DNA from: Domibacillus antri
GTDB taxonomy: Bacteria > Bacillota > Bacilli > Bacillales > Domibacillaceae
Direction: 5' to 3'
Length of the DNA stretch: 64,000 bases
Assembly: GCF_001936625.1 (NCBI RefSeq)
Contig: NZ_MSDU01000014.1
Location: forward strand, 62,001-126,000
A program made the translations under genes and the position numbers. This document shows positions 1-9,342 of this stretch, one piece after another. Every line of letters starts with the position of its first letter. Within the stretch, counting starts at the first letter, position 1. Under the pieces are notes generated by a model. That model saw nothing but the letters and a program-made list of their open reading frames with translations. It had not been told where the DNA came from and searched no databases.

Positions 1-78
1 CCTTTTCTTCAGCGGCTCTACCGCGGCCGTTTTTTGCATCAGTTTTTTTCTGAGTGATGCGGCTTGATCGTTCATCAT
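1..78 (-). CDS. flhG: Flagellar number regulator FlhG, N-terminal fragment (runs off the window)
   Basis: Only the first 26 codons are present, beginning MMNDQAASLRKKL. The DQAA-LR motif is typical of the N-terminus of Bacillus FlhG (YlxH), a MinD-like ATPase that binds FlhF, stimulates its GTPase activity and helps set flagellar number and C-ring assembly. The ATP-binding domain lies outside the window. The start ATG overlaps the flhF stop (ATGA), and a GAGGAA Shine-Dalgarno sequence lies inside the end of flhF, so translation is probably coupled. A second ATG follows directly and could also serve. The identity rests on a short match plus its position after flhF. Confidence 0.8.
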   Translation of the reverse strand, partial: MMNDQAASLRKKLMQKTAAVEPLKKR

Positions 79-1187
79 CTTGTTTCCTCAAATAAAGATT
101 GAATAATACGTTCCGGAGTTGTTTCAGAAAGATCATCTGGTACATTTTGACCATTTGCAATAAAGGATATTCCTACTTTATAAGTATACATCAAATTAAC
201 AATTGTGCCTTTAGTTTTTGTTTCATCCACTTTTGTAAAAATAAATCCATCGAGCTGTATAGATGTAAAGTTCTCAATGACTTCTTCTAAATCCTCCTGT
301 TTCGATGCTGCGCTCAAAACAAGATAATAAAGAGACTGTACCGTTTTTTTCAACATCAGTGCCTGCAAATCTTCCACGTACTGTTTTTCGCGATAATTAC
401 GCCCAGCTGTATCGATGAACACTACATCATAATCCGCCAGATCGGCAAATGCCTTTTCCATATCACTTCTTGAATAGGCAATTTTAAATGGCGCATCCAG
501 AAGTCCCGCATACGTCTTTAACTGCTCAATAGCAGCGATTCGATACGTATCCGTTGTAATAAACGCCACCTTTTCGCCTTTCTCAAGTACTTTTTTCGAG
601 GCGAGCTTTGCAAGCGTCGTCGTCTTACCGACACCGGTCGGCCCAAGGAGATGAATATACTTTGCCGGTTCTGGCCCCGCTGTACGGCATGAAGACAGAC
701 AGTCTATTAAACATTCAATGGCCCAATCACGAACCTTTCTATCATCTGCCCGATGGCGCTCTTCCCGCCATTTTTCCAGAAGATGATCGCCTGTCAGCTG
801 CAGCAGTTCCTCGGATAAACCTTGCCGTTTCAACTGCTCAAGAACCGGCTGCAATGGTTCCGGATACAAAAAATCGGCCTGTTTTGTTTCTTTCAACTGG
901 CGGATCATTTGTTTCATTTCCTGCATATCTTTTTTTAATTCATCAGACAGCGGTGTATGCTGTTTAATTGTGACCGGCTCCGGCTTTCTTTCAATTGTCC
1001 GTTCTATCATTTCCGCATTCGGATCAATCGCCGCAACGACTTCTATATTTTTTTTCCTAAATAGGCCTAAGACTCCGCCTTTATATACCGTTTTTGACTG
1101 TAATATAACGGCTTGCGGGCCGAGTTCAGCCCGCACTTTTTTCATCACTTCCGGCATAGAAGGCGCCATATACTTTTTCATTTTCAT
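75..1187 (-). CDS. flhF: SRP-type GTPase FlhF, flagellar placement
   Basis: 370 residues, normal for Bacillus FlhF. A basic N-terminal segment is followed by the NG GTPase domain. The P-loop [14 protein letters not shown] lies near residue 182, DTAGRNYREKQ near 257 and TKVDETKTKG near 320; these are the G1, G3 and G4 elements of the Ffh/FtsY/FlhF family. Family knowledge: FlhF marks the membrane site where the flagellar basal body assembles and works with FlhG. The start overlaps the flhA stop (ATGA). A second in-frame ATG lies two codons further on, and the B. subtilis protein is compatible with either. Confidence 0.97.
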   Translation of the reverse strand: MKMKKYMAPSMPEVMKKVRAELGPQAVILQSKTVYKGGVLGLFRKKNIEVVAAIDPNAEMIERTIERKPEPVTIKQHTPLSDELKKDMQEMKQMIRQLKETKQADFLYPEPLQPVLEQLKRQGLSEELLQLTGDHLLEKWREERHRADDRKVRDWAIECLIDCLSSCRTAGPEPAKYIHLLGPTGVGKTTTLAKLASKKVLEKGEKVAFITTDTYRIAAIEQLKTYAGLLDAPFKIAYSRSDMEKAFADLADYDVVFIDTAGRNYREKQYVEDLQALMLKKTVQSLYYLVLSAASKQEDLEEVIENFTSIQLDGFIFTKVDETKTKGTIVNLMYTYKVGISFIANGQNVPDDLSETTPERIIQSLFEETR

Positions 1188-3220
1188 TCGATCGTCACCA
1201 CTCCTGTACTCTGTACTTCTACACTTGGCTCAAGCTCGTTATAGGATAAAACAGGAATTTGCGGGAAATAGCGTTCAAGGAGCTGTCTCACATACATGCG
1301 GATGGCCGGCGAACAAAGAATAACCGGTGATTGCTGCATAAACGATGCCTGCTCCACCTGCTGGGCAGTCGCTTCTAAAATACGCTGTGACTCATTCGGA
1401 TCGATGGACAAATAATTGCCGTGTTCTGTCTGCTGTACACCGTCTGCAATAAGTTTTTCAATTTGTCCGGACAAAGTAATGACATGAAGTGAACCGGTAT
1501 CATCCGCAAATTGCATCGTAATTTGACGGGCAAGGGCTTGACGGACATATTCTGTTAATAAATCCGTATCCGATGTCATTTTTCCGAAATCAGCAAGCGT
1601 TTCGAAAATGATCGGCAAGTTGCGGATCGATAAATTTTCCTTCAATAATTTAGCCAAAACTTTTTGCACTTCTCCAACTGAAAGCGGATTTGGGGTCACT
1701 TCATCCACTAAAATCGGATACGATGCTTTTAAATGATCGATGAGCTGCTGTGTTTCCTGGCGGCCCAGCAGTTCGTGTGCGTGCTTCTTAATCGTTTCTG
1801 TTAAATGCGTCGATACAACGCTTGGCGGGTCCACAACGGTATAGCCGAAAATTTCCGCCTGTTCTTTCACATCTTCTGTAATCCATTTTGCCGGCAGACC
1901 AAAAGATGGTTCAATTGTATCAATTCCTTCTACCATATCATCTTCTTCTCCAGGACTCATGGCTAAATAGTGATCGAGAAGAAGCTCGCCTCCCGCCACT
2001 TCACTGCCCTTTATTTTCATCCGGTACTCATTTGGCTGAAGTTGTATATTATCCCGTATACGGACAACAGGAATAACAAGTCCAAGTTCAAGCGCCAGCT
2101 GTCTCCGGATCATGACAATCCGGTCCAGTAAATCCCCGCCCTGATTGGTATCGGCAAGAGGTATAAGCCCATAGCCAAATTCAAACTCAATCGGATCAAC
2201 CGTCAGCAAATTAACAACAGATTCCGGACTTTTAAGTTCTTCTGTATCGGCCTCTTCTTCTGAAGACATTGAATCATCAGGCGCTTCTTTTGGAGCACGC
2301 GAGATCATATAGCCTCCCAATGCAAGCCCTGCTGCAATCGGAATAGTTAAAATATCATTAATAGGCGTCGCAATGCCCAATAAAAAAATCGTTCCAGCTG
2401 CGATATAAAGCATGGACGGGTAACGTAAAAGCTGCCCTGAAATTTCTTCACCCAGGTTTCCATTTGAGGCGGCACGCGTTACAACGATACCGGTTGCTGT
2501 TGTGATTAAAAGCGCCGGAATTTGTGACACAATACCGTCGCCAACTGTTAACAGCGAATAGCGGGCAGCGGATTCTCCGAACGAGAGTTCCTGCTGCATC
2601 ATCCCGATCACGATGCCGACAATGAGGTTGATGATAACCATGATTATACCGGCGATCGCATCCCCTTTGACGAATTTTGTCGCCCCGTCCATTGCTCCAT
2701 AAAAGTCGGCTTCGCGGCTTACTTTTTCACGTCGTTCTCGTGCCTGTGTTTCAGAAATCATGCCTGCATTTAAATCGGCATCAATACTCATCTGCTTTCC
2801 CGGCATTGCGTCAAGTGTGAAGCGTGCAGCCACTTCCGATACACGCTCTGCCCCTTTCGTAATAACAACAAACTGAATAATGACAAGGATAAAAAAAACA
2901 ACCATCCCAACGACGATATTCCCGCCGACTACGAATGTGCCGAATGTCTCGACAACGCCCCCTGCCTCCCCGTGACTTAAAATGGAACGCGTTGTCGACA
3001 CATTCAGACCAAGCCGAAATAACGTCAACAGCAAAAGCAGTGAAGGAAATACGGAAAATTCAAGCGCTTCTTTCATATTCATCGAGATGAGCAAAACGAG
3101 GAGCGCAAGAGAAATATTAATGATGATAAGCACACTTAAGAGCCACGTTGGAAGCGGCACGATGAGCATGGCAACAATTAAAATAACACTGAGTAAAACA
3201 GAGAGGTCTCTTGCTTTCAT
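1184..3220 (-). CDS. flhA: Flagellar type III export gate protein FlhA
   Basis: 678 residues. The N-terminal half has several hydrophobic segments and the family block LFRLGLNVSTTRSILSHGEA. The loop containing GAERVSEVAARFTLDAMPGK is the FHIPEP-type signature. The C-terminal half is the soluble cytosolic ring that docks export chaperones. I start at ATG 3220, six nucleotides after GGGAGAG; a TTG six codons upstream lies within that Shine-Dalgarno sequence. FlhA forms the cytoplasmic export ring and couples proton flow to export of flagellar subunits. It sits between flhB and flhF in the usual order. Confidence 0.98.
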   Translation of the reverse strand: MKARDLSVLLSVILIVAMLIVPLPTWLLSVLIIINISLALLVLLISMNMKEALEFSVFPSLLLLLTLFRLGLNVSTTRSILSHGEAGGVVETFGTFVVGGNIVVGMVVFFILVIIQFVVITKGAERVSEVAARFTLDAMPGKQMSIDADLNAGMISETQARERREKVSREADFYGAMDGATKFVKGDAIAGIIMVIINLIVGIVIGMMQQELSFGESAARYSLLTVGDGIVSQIPALLITTATGIVVTRAASNGNLGEEISGQLLRYPSMLYIAAGTIFLLGIATPINDILTIPIAAGLALGGYMISRAPKEAPDDSMSSEEEADTEELKSPESVVNLLTVDPIEFEFGYGLIPLADTNQGGDLLDRIVMIRRQLALELGLVIPVVRIRDNIQLQPNEYRMKIKGSEVAGGELLLDHYLAMSPGEEDDMVEGIDTIEPSFGLPAKWITEDVKEQAEIFGYTVVDPPSVVSTHLTETIKKHAHELLGRQETQQLIDHLKASYPILVDEVTPNPLSVGEVQKVLAKLLKENLSIRNLPIIFETLADFGKMTSDTDLLTEYVRQALARQITMQFADDTGSLHVITLSGQIEKLIADGVQQTEHGNYLSIDPNESQRILEATAQQVEQASFMQQSPVILCSPAIRMYVRQLLERYFPQIPVLSYNELEPSVEVQSTGVVTIE

Positions 3221-3243
3221 TTTTTTCTCTCCCAACAAAAAAG

Positions 3244-4323
3244 TTACAATTTATTTTTAATCCGGTAAACGTATGCGAGAATTTCTGCGATCGCTTTAAA
3301 AAACTCTTCCGGCACCGCATCACCGATTTCGGTTTGATCATGAAGTGCTCTCGCCAGCGGCCTGTTTTCAACCATCGTGACGTCGTTTTCTTTCGCAATC
3401 AATTTAATCTTTTGTGCAATATAGTCGGTCCCTTTCGCTACGACATACGGTGCATCAAGCTTCGATTCATCATATTTTAACGCGATCGCATAATGCGTCG
3501 GATTCGTGATGACAACGTCCGCATCCGGCACTTCCTGCATCATGCGGCGCATCGCCATCTCACGCTGTGTCTGGCGGATACGCGATTTTATGAGCGGGTC
3601 CCCTTCCGAGTTTTTATGCTCATCTTTAATATCCTGTTTAGACATACGCAGGCTTTTTTCAAAGTCAAACTTTTGATAAAAATAATCGAGCACACCAAGC
3701 ACGAGCAGCGCAGCCGCGGCGACAAGACCCATTTGTACGGTCAGTGTACCAACAAGCGGAAGCGTATCTTCAATCGGCTTCAAAGCCATTTTCAGTACAT
3801 CTTCTATATGAATCCAAAGAATGACAAAAGCCGCTGTGCCAACGAAACCAATTTTCAAAATCGATTTTAATAACTCCACAATCGCACGCATAGAAAAAAT
3901 ACGCTTAAACCCTTTAATCGGATCTAACTTTTCAAGCTTTGGCTTAATGGGTTCACCTGTTACCAGCCAGCCAACCTGCGCGTAGTTGGCGATCACCCCG
4001 GCAGCCATAGCGACGCCCATGAAAGGGCCAAGAATGACCGCACACTGCTCCATCACTTCAAACACAATCGTTTTTAAATTCGCTTCTGTCACCGGCATCA
4101 GCATGTAATATTCAATCGAATGCTGGAACATATGAAAAATATCCCGACCCATTGACGCGGCAAATGCTGATAAAAAACCGAACAGGACAAGCAGGCTGAC
4201 GGCTGTGTTTAAATCCTGACTTTTCGCCACCTGCCCTTTTTTACGGGAGTCCTGCTTCTTTTTCGGTGTTGCTTTTTCCGTCTTTTCTCCCGCAAAAAAT
4301 TGCAGATCCAGTTTCAGCAGCAT
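3244..4323 (-). CDS. flhB: Flagellar export gate and specificity switch FlhB
   Basis: 359 residues. The N-terminus reads LDLQFFAGEKTEKATPKK, the family's opening motif, and four hydrophobic segments follow. The autocleavage motif NPTH lies near residue 271 in VVITNPTHYAIALKYDES. Family knowledge: cleavage between Asn and Pro switches export from rod/hook to filament substrates, in response to FliK. The start is ATG 4323, eight nucleotides after the GGAGGCGG that encodes the last residues of FliR. A small protein resembling the post-cleavage part of FlhB is encoded separately at 31449-31721. Confidence 0.98.
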   Translation of the reverse strand: MLLKLDLQFFAGEKTEKATPKKKQDSRKKGQVAKSQDLNTAVSLLVLFGFLSAFAASMGRDIFHMFQHSIEYYMLMPVTEANLKTIVFEVMEQCAVILGPFMGVAMAAGVIANYAQVGWLVTGEPIKPKLEKLDPIKGFKRIFSMRAIVELLKSILKIGFVGTAAFVILWIHIEDVLKMALKPIEDTLPLVGTLTVQMGLVAAAALLVLGVLDYFYQKFDFEKSLRMSKQDIKDEHKNSEGDPLIKSRIRQTQREMAMRRMMQEVPDADVVITNPTHYAIALKYDESKLDAPYVVAKGTDYIAQKIKLIAKENDVTMVENRPLARALHDQTEIGDAVPEEFFKAIAEILAYVYRIKNKL

Positions 4324-4327
4324 AGTG

Positions 4328-5104
4328 CTATCCGCCTCCAAAAATCGTCATTAAATCCCGCATGACATTCAACATCATTCCGAATAAATCACGTACTAAA
4401 GTAAAAATGACACCGATGACAATAAACACAACGATAAACGCGACACCAATTTTGAGTGGAAAGCCGACCACAAAAATGTTAAGCTGCGGAACCGTCCGGG
4501 CGACAATGCCCAGCATAACATCGGTCAAAAATAAAACGGCCACAATCGGCATTGACATTTGAAACGCAATCAAAAAAACGGCATTGAATGTTCTTGCCAT
4601 ATAATAAGCGGCTTCTCCATTTCCAAACGGCAAATACAGTTGATCCATCGGAATGAATTCATAGCTGTAAAAAATACCATCTAAAATGAGATGATGACCG
4701 TTTAACGCGAGCAGCATGAGCAAGGAAAACATGTATAAATATTGGCCCATTAAAGGACTTTGTGCACCGGTCTGGGGATCAATGACGTTCGCAATGGCAA
4801 AGCCCATCTGAAAATCGATAAATCCGCCGGCAATTTGAATGGCCGATAAGACGATAAACGCCGCTAAACCAATTAACAGCCCTGTCATCGCTTCTTTTAA
4901 AATGAGCAAAATGTATTCGCCGTTTATCTCAAACGGACCAGCGTCAATGGAGTAATACATGGTCCATGACAAAACAAGCGCAAAGGCGATCCGGTGCTGG
5001 GCAGGTATCGTTCTGTAGGAAAAAAGCGGCATTGTCACGAAAAAAGCCGATACGCGTACGAGAATAAGTAAAAAAACGGACAGATCAGGAAACAATTGAC
5101 CCAT
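4328..5104 (-). CDS. fliR: Flagellar export gate protein FliR
   Basis: 258 residues, strongly hydrophobic, with six or so membrane segments. The block FIDFQMGFAIANVIDPQTGAQSPLMGQ is split here around its conserved part IDPQTGAQSPLMG. FliR forms the export gate pore with FliP and FliQ. Its stop lies four bases before the flhB start, and the 3' end supplies the flhB Shine-Dalgarno sequence. fliQ ends six bases upstream. Length and order match Bacillus. Confidence 0.97.
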   Translation of the reverse strand: MGQLFPDLSVFLLILVRVSAFFVTMPLFSYRTIPAQHRIAFALVLSWTMYYSIDAGPFEINGEYILLILKEAMTGLLIGLAAFIVLSAIQIAGGFIDFQMGFAIANVIDPQTGAQSPLMGQYLYMFSLLMLLALNGHHLILDGIFYSYEFIPMDQLYLPFGNGEAAYYMARTFNAVFLIAFQMSMPIVAVLFLTDVMLGIVARTVPQLNIFVVGFPLKIGVAFIVVFIVIGVIFTLVRDLFGMMLNVMRDLMTIFGGG

Positions 5105-5110
5105 TCGCCT

Positions 5111-5380
5111 CTACCCGACAAATCTCGTTAAATTTGTAAAAATTTCCATCATGTAAGAGACCATACGTGTCAGCATCCATGGTCCGAAAAAAATGATACC
5201 AACCAGGACACCCACAATTTTTGGAACGAAAGCAAGTGTCTGCTCTTGAATTTGCGTCGTCGCCTGGAAGATACTGACTGCAAGACCGATGCCAAGCGCC
5301 AGCAAAAGGAGCGGTGCACAAATGATAATTGTCATATAAACCCCTTTTTCAGCAAGGGAAATAACCATTTCTGTATTCAT
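5111..5380 (-). CDS. fliQ: Flagellar export gate protein FliQ
   Basis: 89 residues with two hydrophobic helices joined by a short polar loop containing ATTQIQEQTLAFVPK, a recognisable FliQ signature. It is a subunit of the FliPQR export gate in the basal body. It lies between fliP and fliR with gaps of 12 and 6 bases. Length is exactly the family norm. Confidence 0.97.
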   Translation of the reverse strand: MNTEMVISLAEKGVYMTIIICAPLLLLALGIGLAVSIFQATTQIQEQTLAFVPKIVGVLVGIIFFGPWMLTRMVSYMMEIFTNLTRFVG

Positions 5381-5392
5381 TTCTTCACCTAC

Positions 5393-6058
5393 CTAAAAGC
5401 TTCGCAGCAGCGACTCAATGACGAGATACCAGCCGTCGATCAACACAAAAAGTAAAATTTTAAAAGGAAGTGAAATCATAACTGGCGGAAGCATCATCAT
5501 CCCCATGGACATAAGGATACTGGCAACAATCATATCAATTACGAGAAATGGAATGAAAATCATAAAGCCGATTTGAAAAGCCGTTTTAATTTCGCTTAAA
5601 GCAAATGCAGGCACTAGCGTTGTCAGCGGAATATCTTCAATGGATTCCGGCTGTTCCGCCTGCGTGTAATCCAGAAACAACTGCAGGTCTTTTTGCCGTG
5701 TATGTTCACTCATGAAATCTTTAAATGGAGCACTCGCAAGCGTGTACGCTTCCTCGAGGTTAATTTCCTCATTAAAAAGAGGGGTTAACGCTTCATCATT
5801 TACCTCCTGTAAAACAGGTGACATGATGAAAAAAGTTAAAAAGAGAGCAAGGCCAAGAAGGACTTGCGTCGGCGGCATTTGCTGTGTCGCCAGTGCCGTC
5901 CGCACGAATGATAACACGATAATAATCCGCGTAAAACATGTCATTAAAATTAAAATGCTCGGTGCCAGCGACAGAACCGTCAGCATTAATAACAATTTCA
6001 CAGACGTGGACACATTTTCAGGTGAACTCGAATTAAAAAACTCCATAAATTCATTCAT
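5393..6058 (-). CDS. fliP: Flagellar export gate protein FliP
   Basis: 221 residues. Conserved blocks are LMTCFTRIIIVLSFVRTAL near residues 38-56 and QMPPTQVLLGLALFLTFF just after. C-terminal hydrophobic segments include FQIGFMIFIPFLVIDMIVAS. FliP is the main ring-forming subunit of the FliPQR gate. The N-terminus lacks the long cleaved signal peptide of enterobacterial FliP, as in other bacilli. The start overlaps the last codons of fliO by 8 bases, implying coupled translation. Confidence 0.97.
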   Translation of the reverse strand: MNEFMEFFNSSSPENVSTSVKLLLMLTVLSLAPSILILMTCFTRIIIVLSFVRTALATQQMPPTQVLLGLALFLTFFIMSPVLQEVNDEALTPLFNEEINLEEAYTLASAPFKDFMSEHTRQKDLQLFLDYTQAEQPESIEDIPLTTLVPAFALSEIKTAFQIGFMIFIPFLVIDMIVASILMSMGMMMLPPVMISLPFKILLFVLIDGWYLVIESLLRSF

Positions 6059-6716
6059 CTTTCCGGCGCTCCCCGTCTGTGAAATCTTGAACTGCCTGCC
6101 CTCGGCTTTTTTTCAAATCAGCCATTTTTCTTTCTAATTCCTGCTTAAAATCAGAGGACCTCTTTGACTTCTTTTTTAGCTCTAATTGCGATTTTACTTT
6201 ATGAATGATGTCAGATGGCTGCATCATTAAATCTGTCTGCTCTTCATAACGGGCAAGCAACTCATTTCGTTCTTCTGAATCGTCAATTTCTTTTAACAGG
6301 GCGACATTTTCACCCACACCGAGAACAAGAACCCGTTCTCCCACTTTAACAATTTGAATAGAACGGCTGCCGCCAAGTGCCGTGCCCCCAAGATGCCGAA
6401 CCATCTGATTCTCCTGATAGGAACGGCTTTTTTTATTAATAAACCGGAGTAAAAAGTAAATCAGTCCTATAACAAAAGCGAGTGCCGCCATCATCCGCAG
6501 GACATCTAAAAATCCGATGCCGACTTCACTTCCGGCTTCAGTGCCCGCTTCTGTTTCCGGATCACCTGCCGGCTCTTCTTCCGCACAAGGATCCGGATTT
6601 TCAATGCAATTTTTCACATTCGAATTAAATGGCCCTGCCGTGGCAATCAGTTGATTGCCAGAGAACAGAGCCATTGCGAAAAAGAAAGGCATTATTCTTT
6701 TTAAAAATAAGTTCAT
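6051..6716 (-). CDS. fliO: Flagellar assembly membrane protein FliO (FliZ)
   Basis: 221 residues. The N-terminus (MNLFLKRIMPFFFAMALF, then ATAG) looks like a signal peptide. An acidic, low-complexity stretch and one membrane segment near residues 70-93 (FLDVLRMMAALAFVIGLIYF) follow, then a cytoplasmic part with GSRSIQIVKVGERVLVLGVGE, the FliO core. The C-terminus is rich in Lys and Arg. FliO helps assemble the FliP ring. In Bacillus this gene has also been called fliZ. It lies between cheY and fliP and overlaps fliP by 8 bases. Confidence 0.93.
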   Translation of the reverse strand: MNLFLKRIMPFFFAMALFSGNQLIATAGPFNSNVKNCIENPDPCAEEEPAGDPETEAGTEAGSEVGIGFLDVLRMMAALAFVIGLIYFLLRFINKKSRSYQENQMVRHLGGTALGGSRSIQIVKVGERVLVLGVGENVALLKEIDDSEERNELLARYEEQTDLMMQPSDIIHKVKSQLELKKKSKRSSDFKQELERKMADLKKSRGQAVQDFTDGERRKDE

Positions 6717-6729
6717 GTTACATCACACC

Positions 6730-7095
6730 TTATGATGACAGCACTTTTGAAATAGCTTCAATCACACGGTCTGCCTGGAATGGCTTCACAATAAAGTCTT
6801 TCGCACCGGCCTGGATCGCATCAATAACCATCGCCTGCTGTCCCATCGCCGAGCACATAATAATTTTCGCGGAGCTGTCTGCAGCTTTAATTTCTTTCAA
6901 TGCCGCAATGCCGTCTTTTTCCGGCATGGTAATATCCATCGTGACAAGATCCGGCTTCAGTTCAGCATATTTCTCTACTGCCTGCGCGCCATTTTCCGCT
7001 TCTCCCACTACATCAAAACCATTTTTCGTCAAAATATCTTTAATCATCATGCGCATAAACGCCGCATCATCTACAATAAGAATTCGATTTGCCAT
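6730..7095 (-). CDS. cheY: Chemotaxis response regulator CheY
   Basis: 121 residues, a single receiver domain with no output domain. The acidic pair Asp9-Asp10, phosphoacceptor Asp54 (in LVTMDITMPEKDG), Ser82 and Lys104 (FIVKPF) are all present. In Bacillus, phosphorylated CheY binds FliM and favours counter-clockwise rotation, and FliY dephosphorylates it. Placement between fliY and fliO is the Bacillus order. AGGGGGAAG lies upstream of the ATG. Confidence 0.97.
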   Translation of the reverse strand: MANRILIVDDAAFMRMMIKDILTKNGFDVVGEAENGAQAVEKYAELKPDLVTMDITMPEKDGIAALKEIKAADSSAKIIMCSAMGQQAMVIDAIQAGAKDFIVKPFQADRVIEAISKVLSS

Positions 7096-7118
7096 TTATT
7101 TCTTCCCCCTGCAAAAAG

Positions 7119-8327
7119 TTAATTTAAATTTTTCAATCGATCCGCCGGACTGGCGATATTCGTAATCCGCACACCGAAATTTTCTTCAATGACAACGACT
7201 TCCCCTTTTGCCACTAACCGATTGTTGACGAGGACATCAACCGGTTCACCGGCAAGCTTGTCCAGTTCAATAATAGAACCTGACGTCAGTTCCAAGATGT
7301 CTTTCACTTTTCGGTTCGTACGGCCGAGTTCAACCGTTACTTGCAGCGGGATATCAAAAAGCATGTTCAAATTACGCGCTTCTTGCTCGCCAAGCTGAGG
7401 AGCGTTAAATGAAGAAAATACAGCCGTTTCCACGTTGGCCGGCTGCTGCTGCTGGCCAAATGATGAACCGCCAAGGTGACGCGGCGCCTCAGATTCTCTC
7501 ATTGGCATGGACGCTTCCGGCGGCACAGACTGTGGTACTGCCTGTTGAACCTGTGGCTGCGGCGGTGCTTCATTTGAAACAGGCGCCTGCTGGACCGGCT
7601 GTGATGCCGGTTGTTCCGGAGCCGGATTCATTAATTCCATTACGAGCTGTTTACCGAATTGTAATGGAATAAGCTGCATAATATTAGAATCAATCAATTC
7701 TCCAACCGTCAGGCGGAATGAAATCTTAATTAATAATTCCTGTTCGGGAATGGACTCTGTCCCTTCCCCTTCATGTAAATTTAAAAGTGAGATTGACGGC
7801 GGTGAAATATCCACTTTTTTGTTAAAAATAGTCGACATGGATGTAGCCGCAGAGCCCATCATTTGATTCATCGCTTCCTGAACAGCGCTCAATTGAAGTT
7901 CACCGAGGTCAGGTGAGACATCCACTCCATTGCCGCCAAGCATTAAATCAGCAATTATCGCCGCGTCATCCTGCTGAATGACAAGCAGATTGGCGCCTGT
8001 AAAGCCTTCTGTATATTTCACTTCAATCGCCGCATACGGGTGAGGGAATTCGTCTTTGAGACGGCTTTTTTCAACTACCGAAACAGTCGGAGTGGTAATA
8101 TCCACTTTTTGATTGAGCAGGCTTGATAGAGCCGTTGCAGAGCTTCCAAACGAAATATTGCCAATTTCGCCAAGAGTATCCTGCTCAAAATGATCCAGAT
8201 ATTCTTCTACATTGCCGACTAATTTTTTTTCAGTCTGCGAAAAATCACCGGGCTTATCATCATTTCCTCCTTTTAACAATGCATCAATTTCATCCTGGGA
8301 TAGCATATCATCACTCATCATCATCAT
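7119..8327 (-). CDS. fliY: Flagellar switch protein and CheY-P phosphatase FliY
   Basis: 402 residues. An N-terminal CheY-P binding motif LSQDEIDALLKGG is followed by a CheC-type phosphatase region (EIGNISFGSSATALSSLL and a second half EAMNQMMGSAATSMSTIF). A Gln/Pro-rich linker (about 235-300) leads to a C-terminal FliN-like SPOA domain, including LNMLFDIPLQVTVELGRTNR and the closing NFGVRITNI. FliY is the Gram-positive C-ring component that replaces FliN. The reading frame opens with four consecutive ATG codons, so the true start is uncertain within 9 bases; it overlaps the end of fliM by 17 bases. Confidence 0.97.
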   Translation of the reverse strand: MMMMSDDMLSQDEIDALLKGGNDDKPGDFSQTEKKLVGNVEEYLDHFEQDTLGEIGNISFGSSATALSSLLNQKVDITTPTVSVVEKSRLKDEFPHPYAAIEVKYTEGFTGANLLVIQQDDAAIIADLMLGGNGVDVSPDLGELQLSAVQEAMNQMMGSAATSMSTIFNKKVDISPPSISLLNLHEGEGTESIPEQELLIKISFRLTVGELIDSNIMQLIPLQFGKQLVMELMNPAPEQPASQPVQQAPVSNEAPPQPQVQQAVPQSVPPEASMPMRESEAPRHLGGSSFGQQQQPANVETAVFSSFNAPQLGEQEARNLNMLFDIPLQVTVELGRTNRKVKDILELTSGSIIELDKLAGEPVDVLVNNRLVAKGEVVVIEENFGVRITNIASPADRLKNLN

Positions 8328-9312
8328 CCCCTCCTTTCAAGTAGTCCATCACTTGTACAGCCATCTTGCGGTTAACGCGTCCAGGCTGCGCTGTAAATTT
8401 CGGCACGCTGCCCACTTTAACTGTAAGCGGCTGATCAACGAGTGTATTTAGTTCAATGACATCATCTACAGCCAAAAGAAGAAACTCTTCAATCGTAATA
8501 CTTGACTGGCCAAGTTCCGCAATAACCGGCAGTGTCGCTTTTTTCAGCCGTTTATCGAGATGTTTGATTTCTTCCGGATTCCGCTCTTTTTTATCCGGAT
8601 TTTGCATCCAGTAGTGAACGGAAAGCTTCGGAATAATCGGTTCCAAAACGACGTGCGGTATACAAATATTAATCATGCCAGTCGTCTCGCCAATCGTTGT
8701 ATTCAGCGAAATGACGACAACTGTTTCATTTGGTGACACCATTTGCAAAAATTGCGGGTTCACTTCGAAATCTGCCGCTATCGGATCAATATCCACTATA
8801 TTGGTCCACGCTTCACGGTAATTTTCAAACGCGTGGTCAAACATATTTGACATAATTCGCGTTTCGATTTCCGTTAAGTTTTCAACTTTGTTAATGCTTG
8901 CACCCCGTCCGCCAAGTAGCCGGTCAAGCATCGCGTAAGCCACATTCGGATTTACTTCCATTAAAATACGGCCTTCGAGCGGCGGCACTTCAAACACGTT
9001 TAAAATCGTCATGTTCGGGATCGACCGGATAAATTCTTCATACGGGATTTGATCCGCTGATACAACCGACACTTGCACATACGTTCTAAGCTGTGCGGCA
9101 AAAAACGTTGTTAAAATACGGGCAAAGTTATCGTGCATTCGTGTTAAACTGCGAATCTGATCTTTTGAAAACCGAAGTGCCCGTTTAAAATCATATACTT
9201 TCACTTTCTTTTGTTCTTCTTCTTTTTTGAGTTCATCCGCATCCATTTCACCCGTTGAAAGAGCTGAAAGAAGTGCGTCAATCTCATTTTGAGATAAAAT
9301 CTCTCCCGACAA
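8311..9312 (-). CDS. fliM: Flagellar motor switch protein FliM
   Basis: 333 residues. The N-terminal CheY-P binding motif is LSQNEIDALLSAL. The middle domain has LTRMHDNFARILTTFF and the GRGASINKVENLTEIE block. The C-terminal SPOA domain carries LGQSSITIEEFLLLAVDDVIE. FliM forms the C-ring wall that interacts with FliG and FliY and receives CheY-P. The last codons (GDDDDE) are GAT repeats that provide, in another frame, the run of ATG codons opening fliY. Confidence 0.97.
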   Translation of the reverse strand: MSGEILSQNEIDALLSALSTGEMDADELKKEEEQKKVKVYDFKRALRFSKDQIRSLTRMHDNFARILTTFFAAQLRTYVQVSVVSADQIPYEEFIRSIPNMTILNVFEVPPLEGRILMEVNPNVAYAMLDRLLGGRGASINKVENLTEIETRIMSNMFDHAFENYREAWTNIVDIDPIAADFEVNPQFLQMVSPNETVVVISLNTTIGETTGMINICIPHVVLEPIIPKLSVHYWMQNPDKKERNPEEIKHLDKRLKKATLPVIAELGQSSITIEEFLLLAVDDVIELNTLVDQPLTVKVGSVPKFTAQPGRVNRKMAVQVMDYLKGGDDDDE

Positions 9313-9342
9313 TTATATCACCCCCTGTCTATCGCTTCCTGT

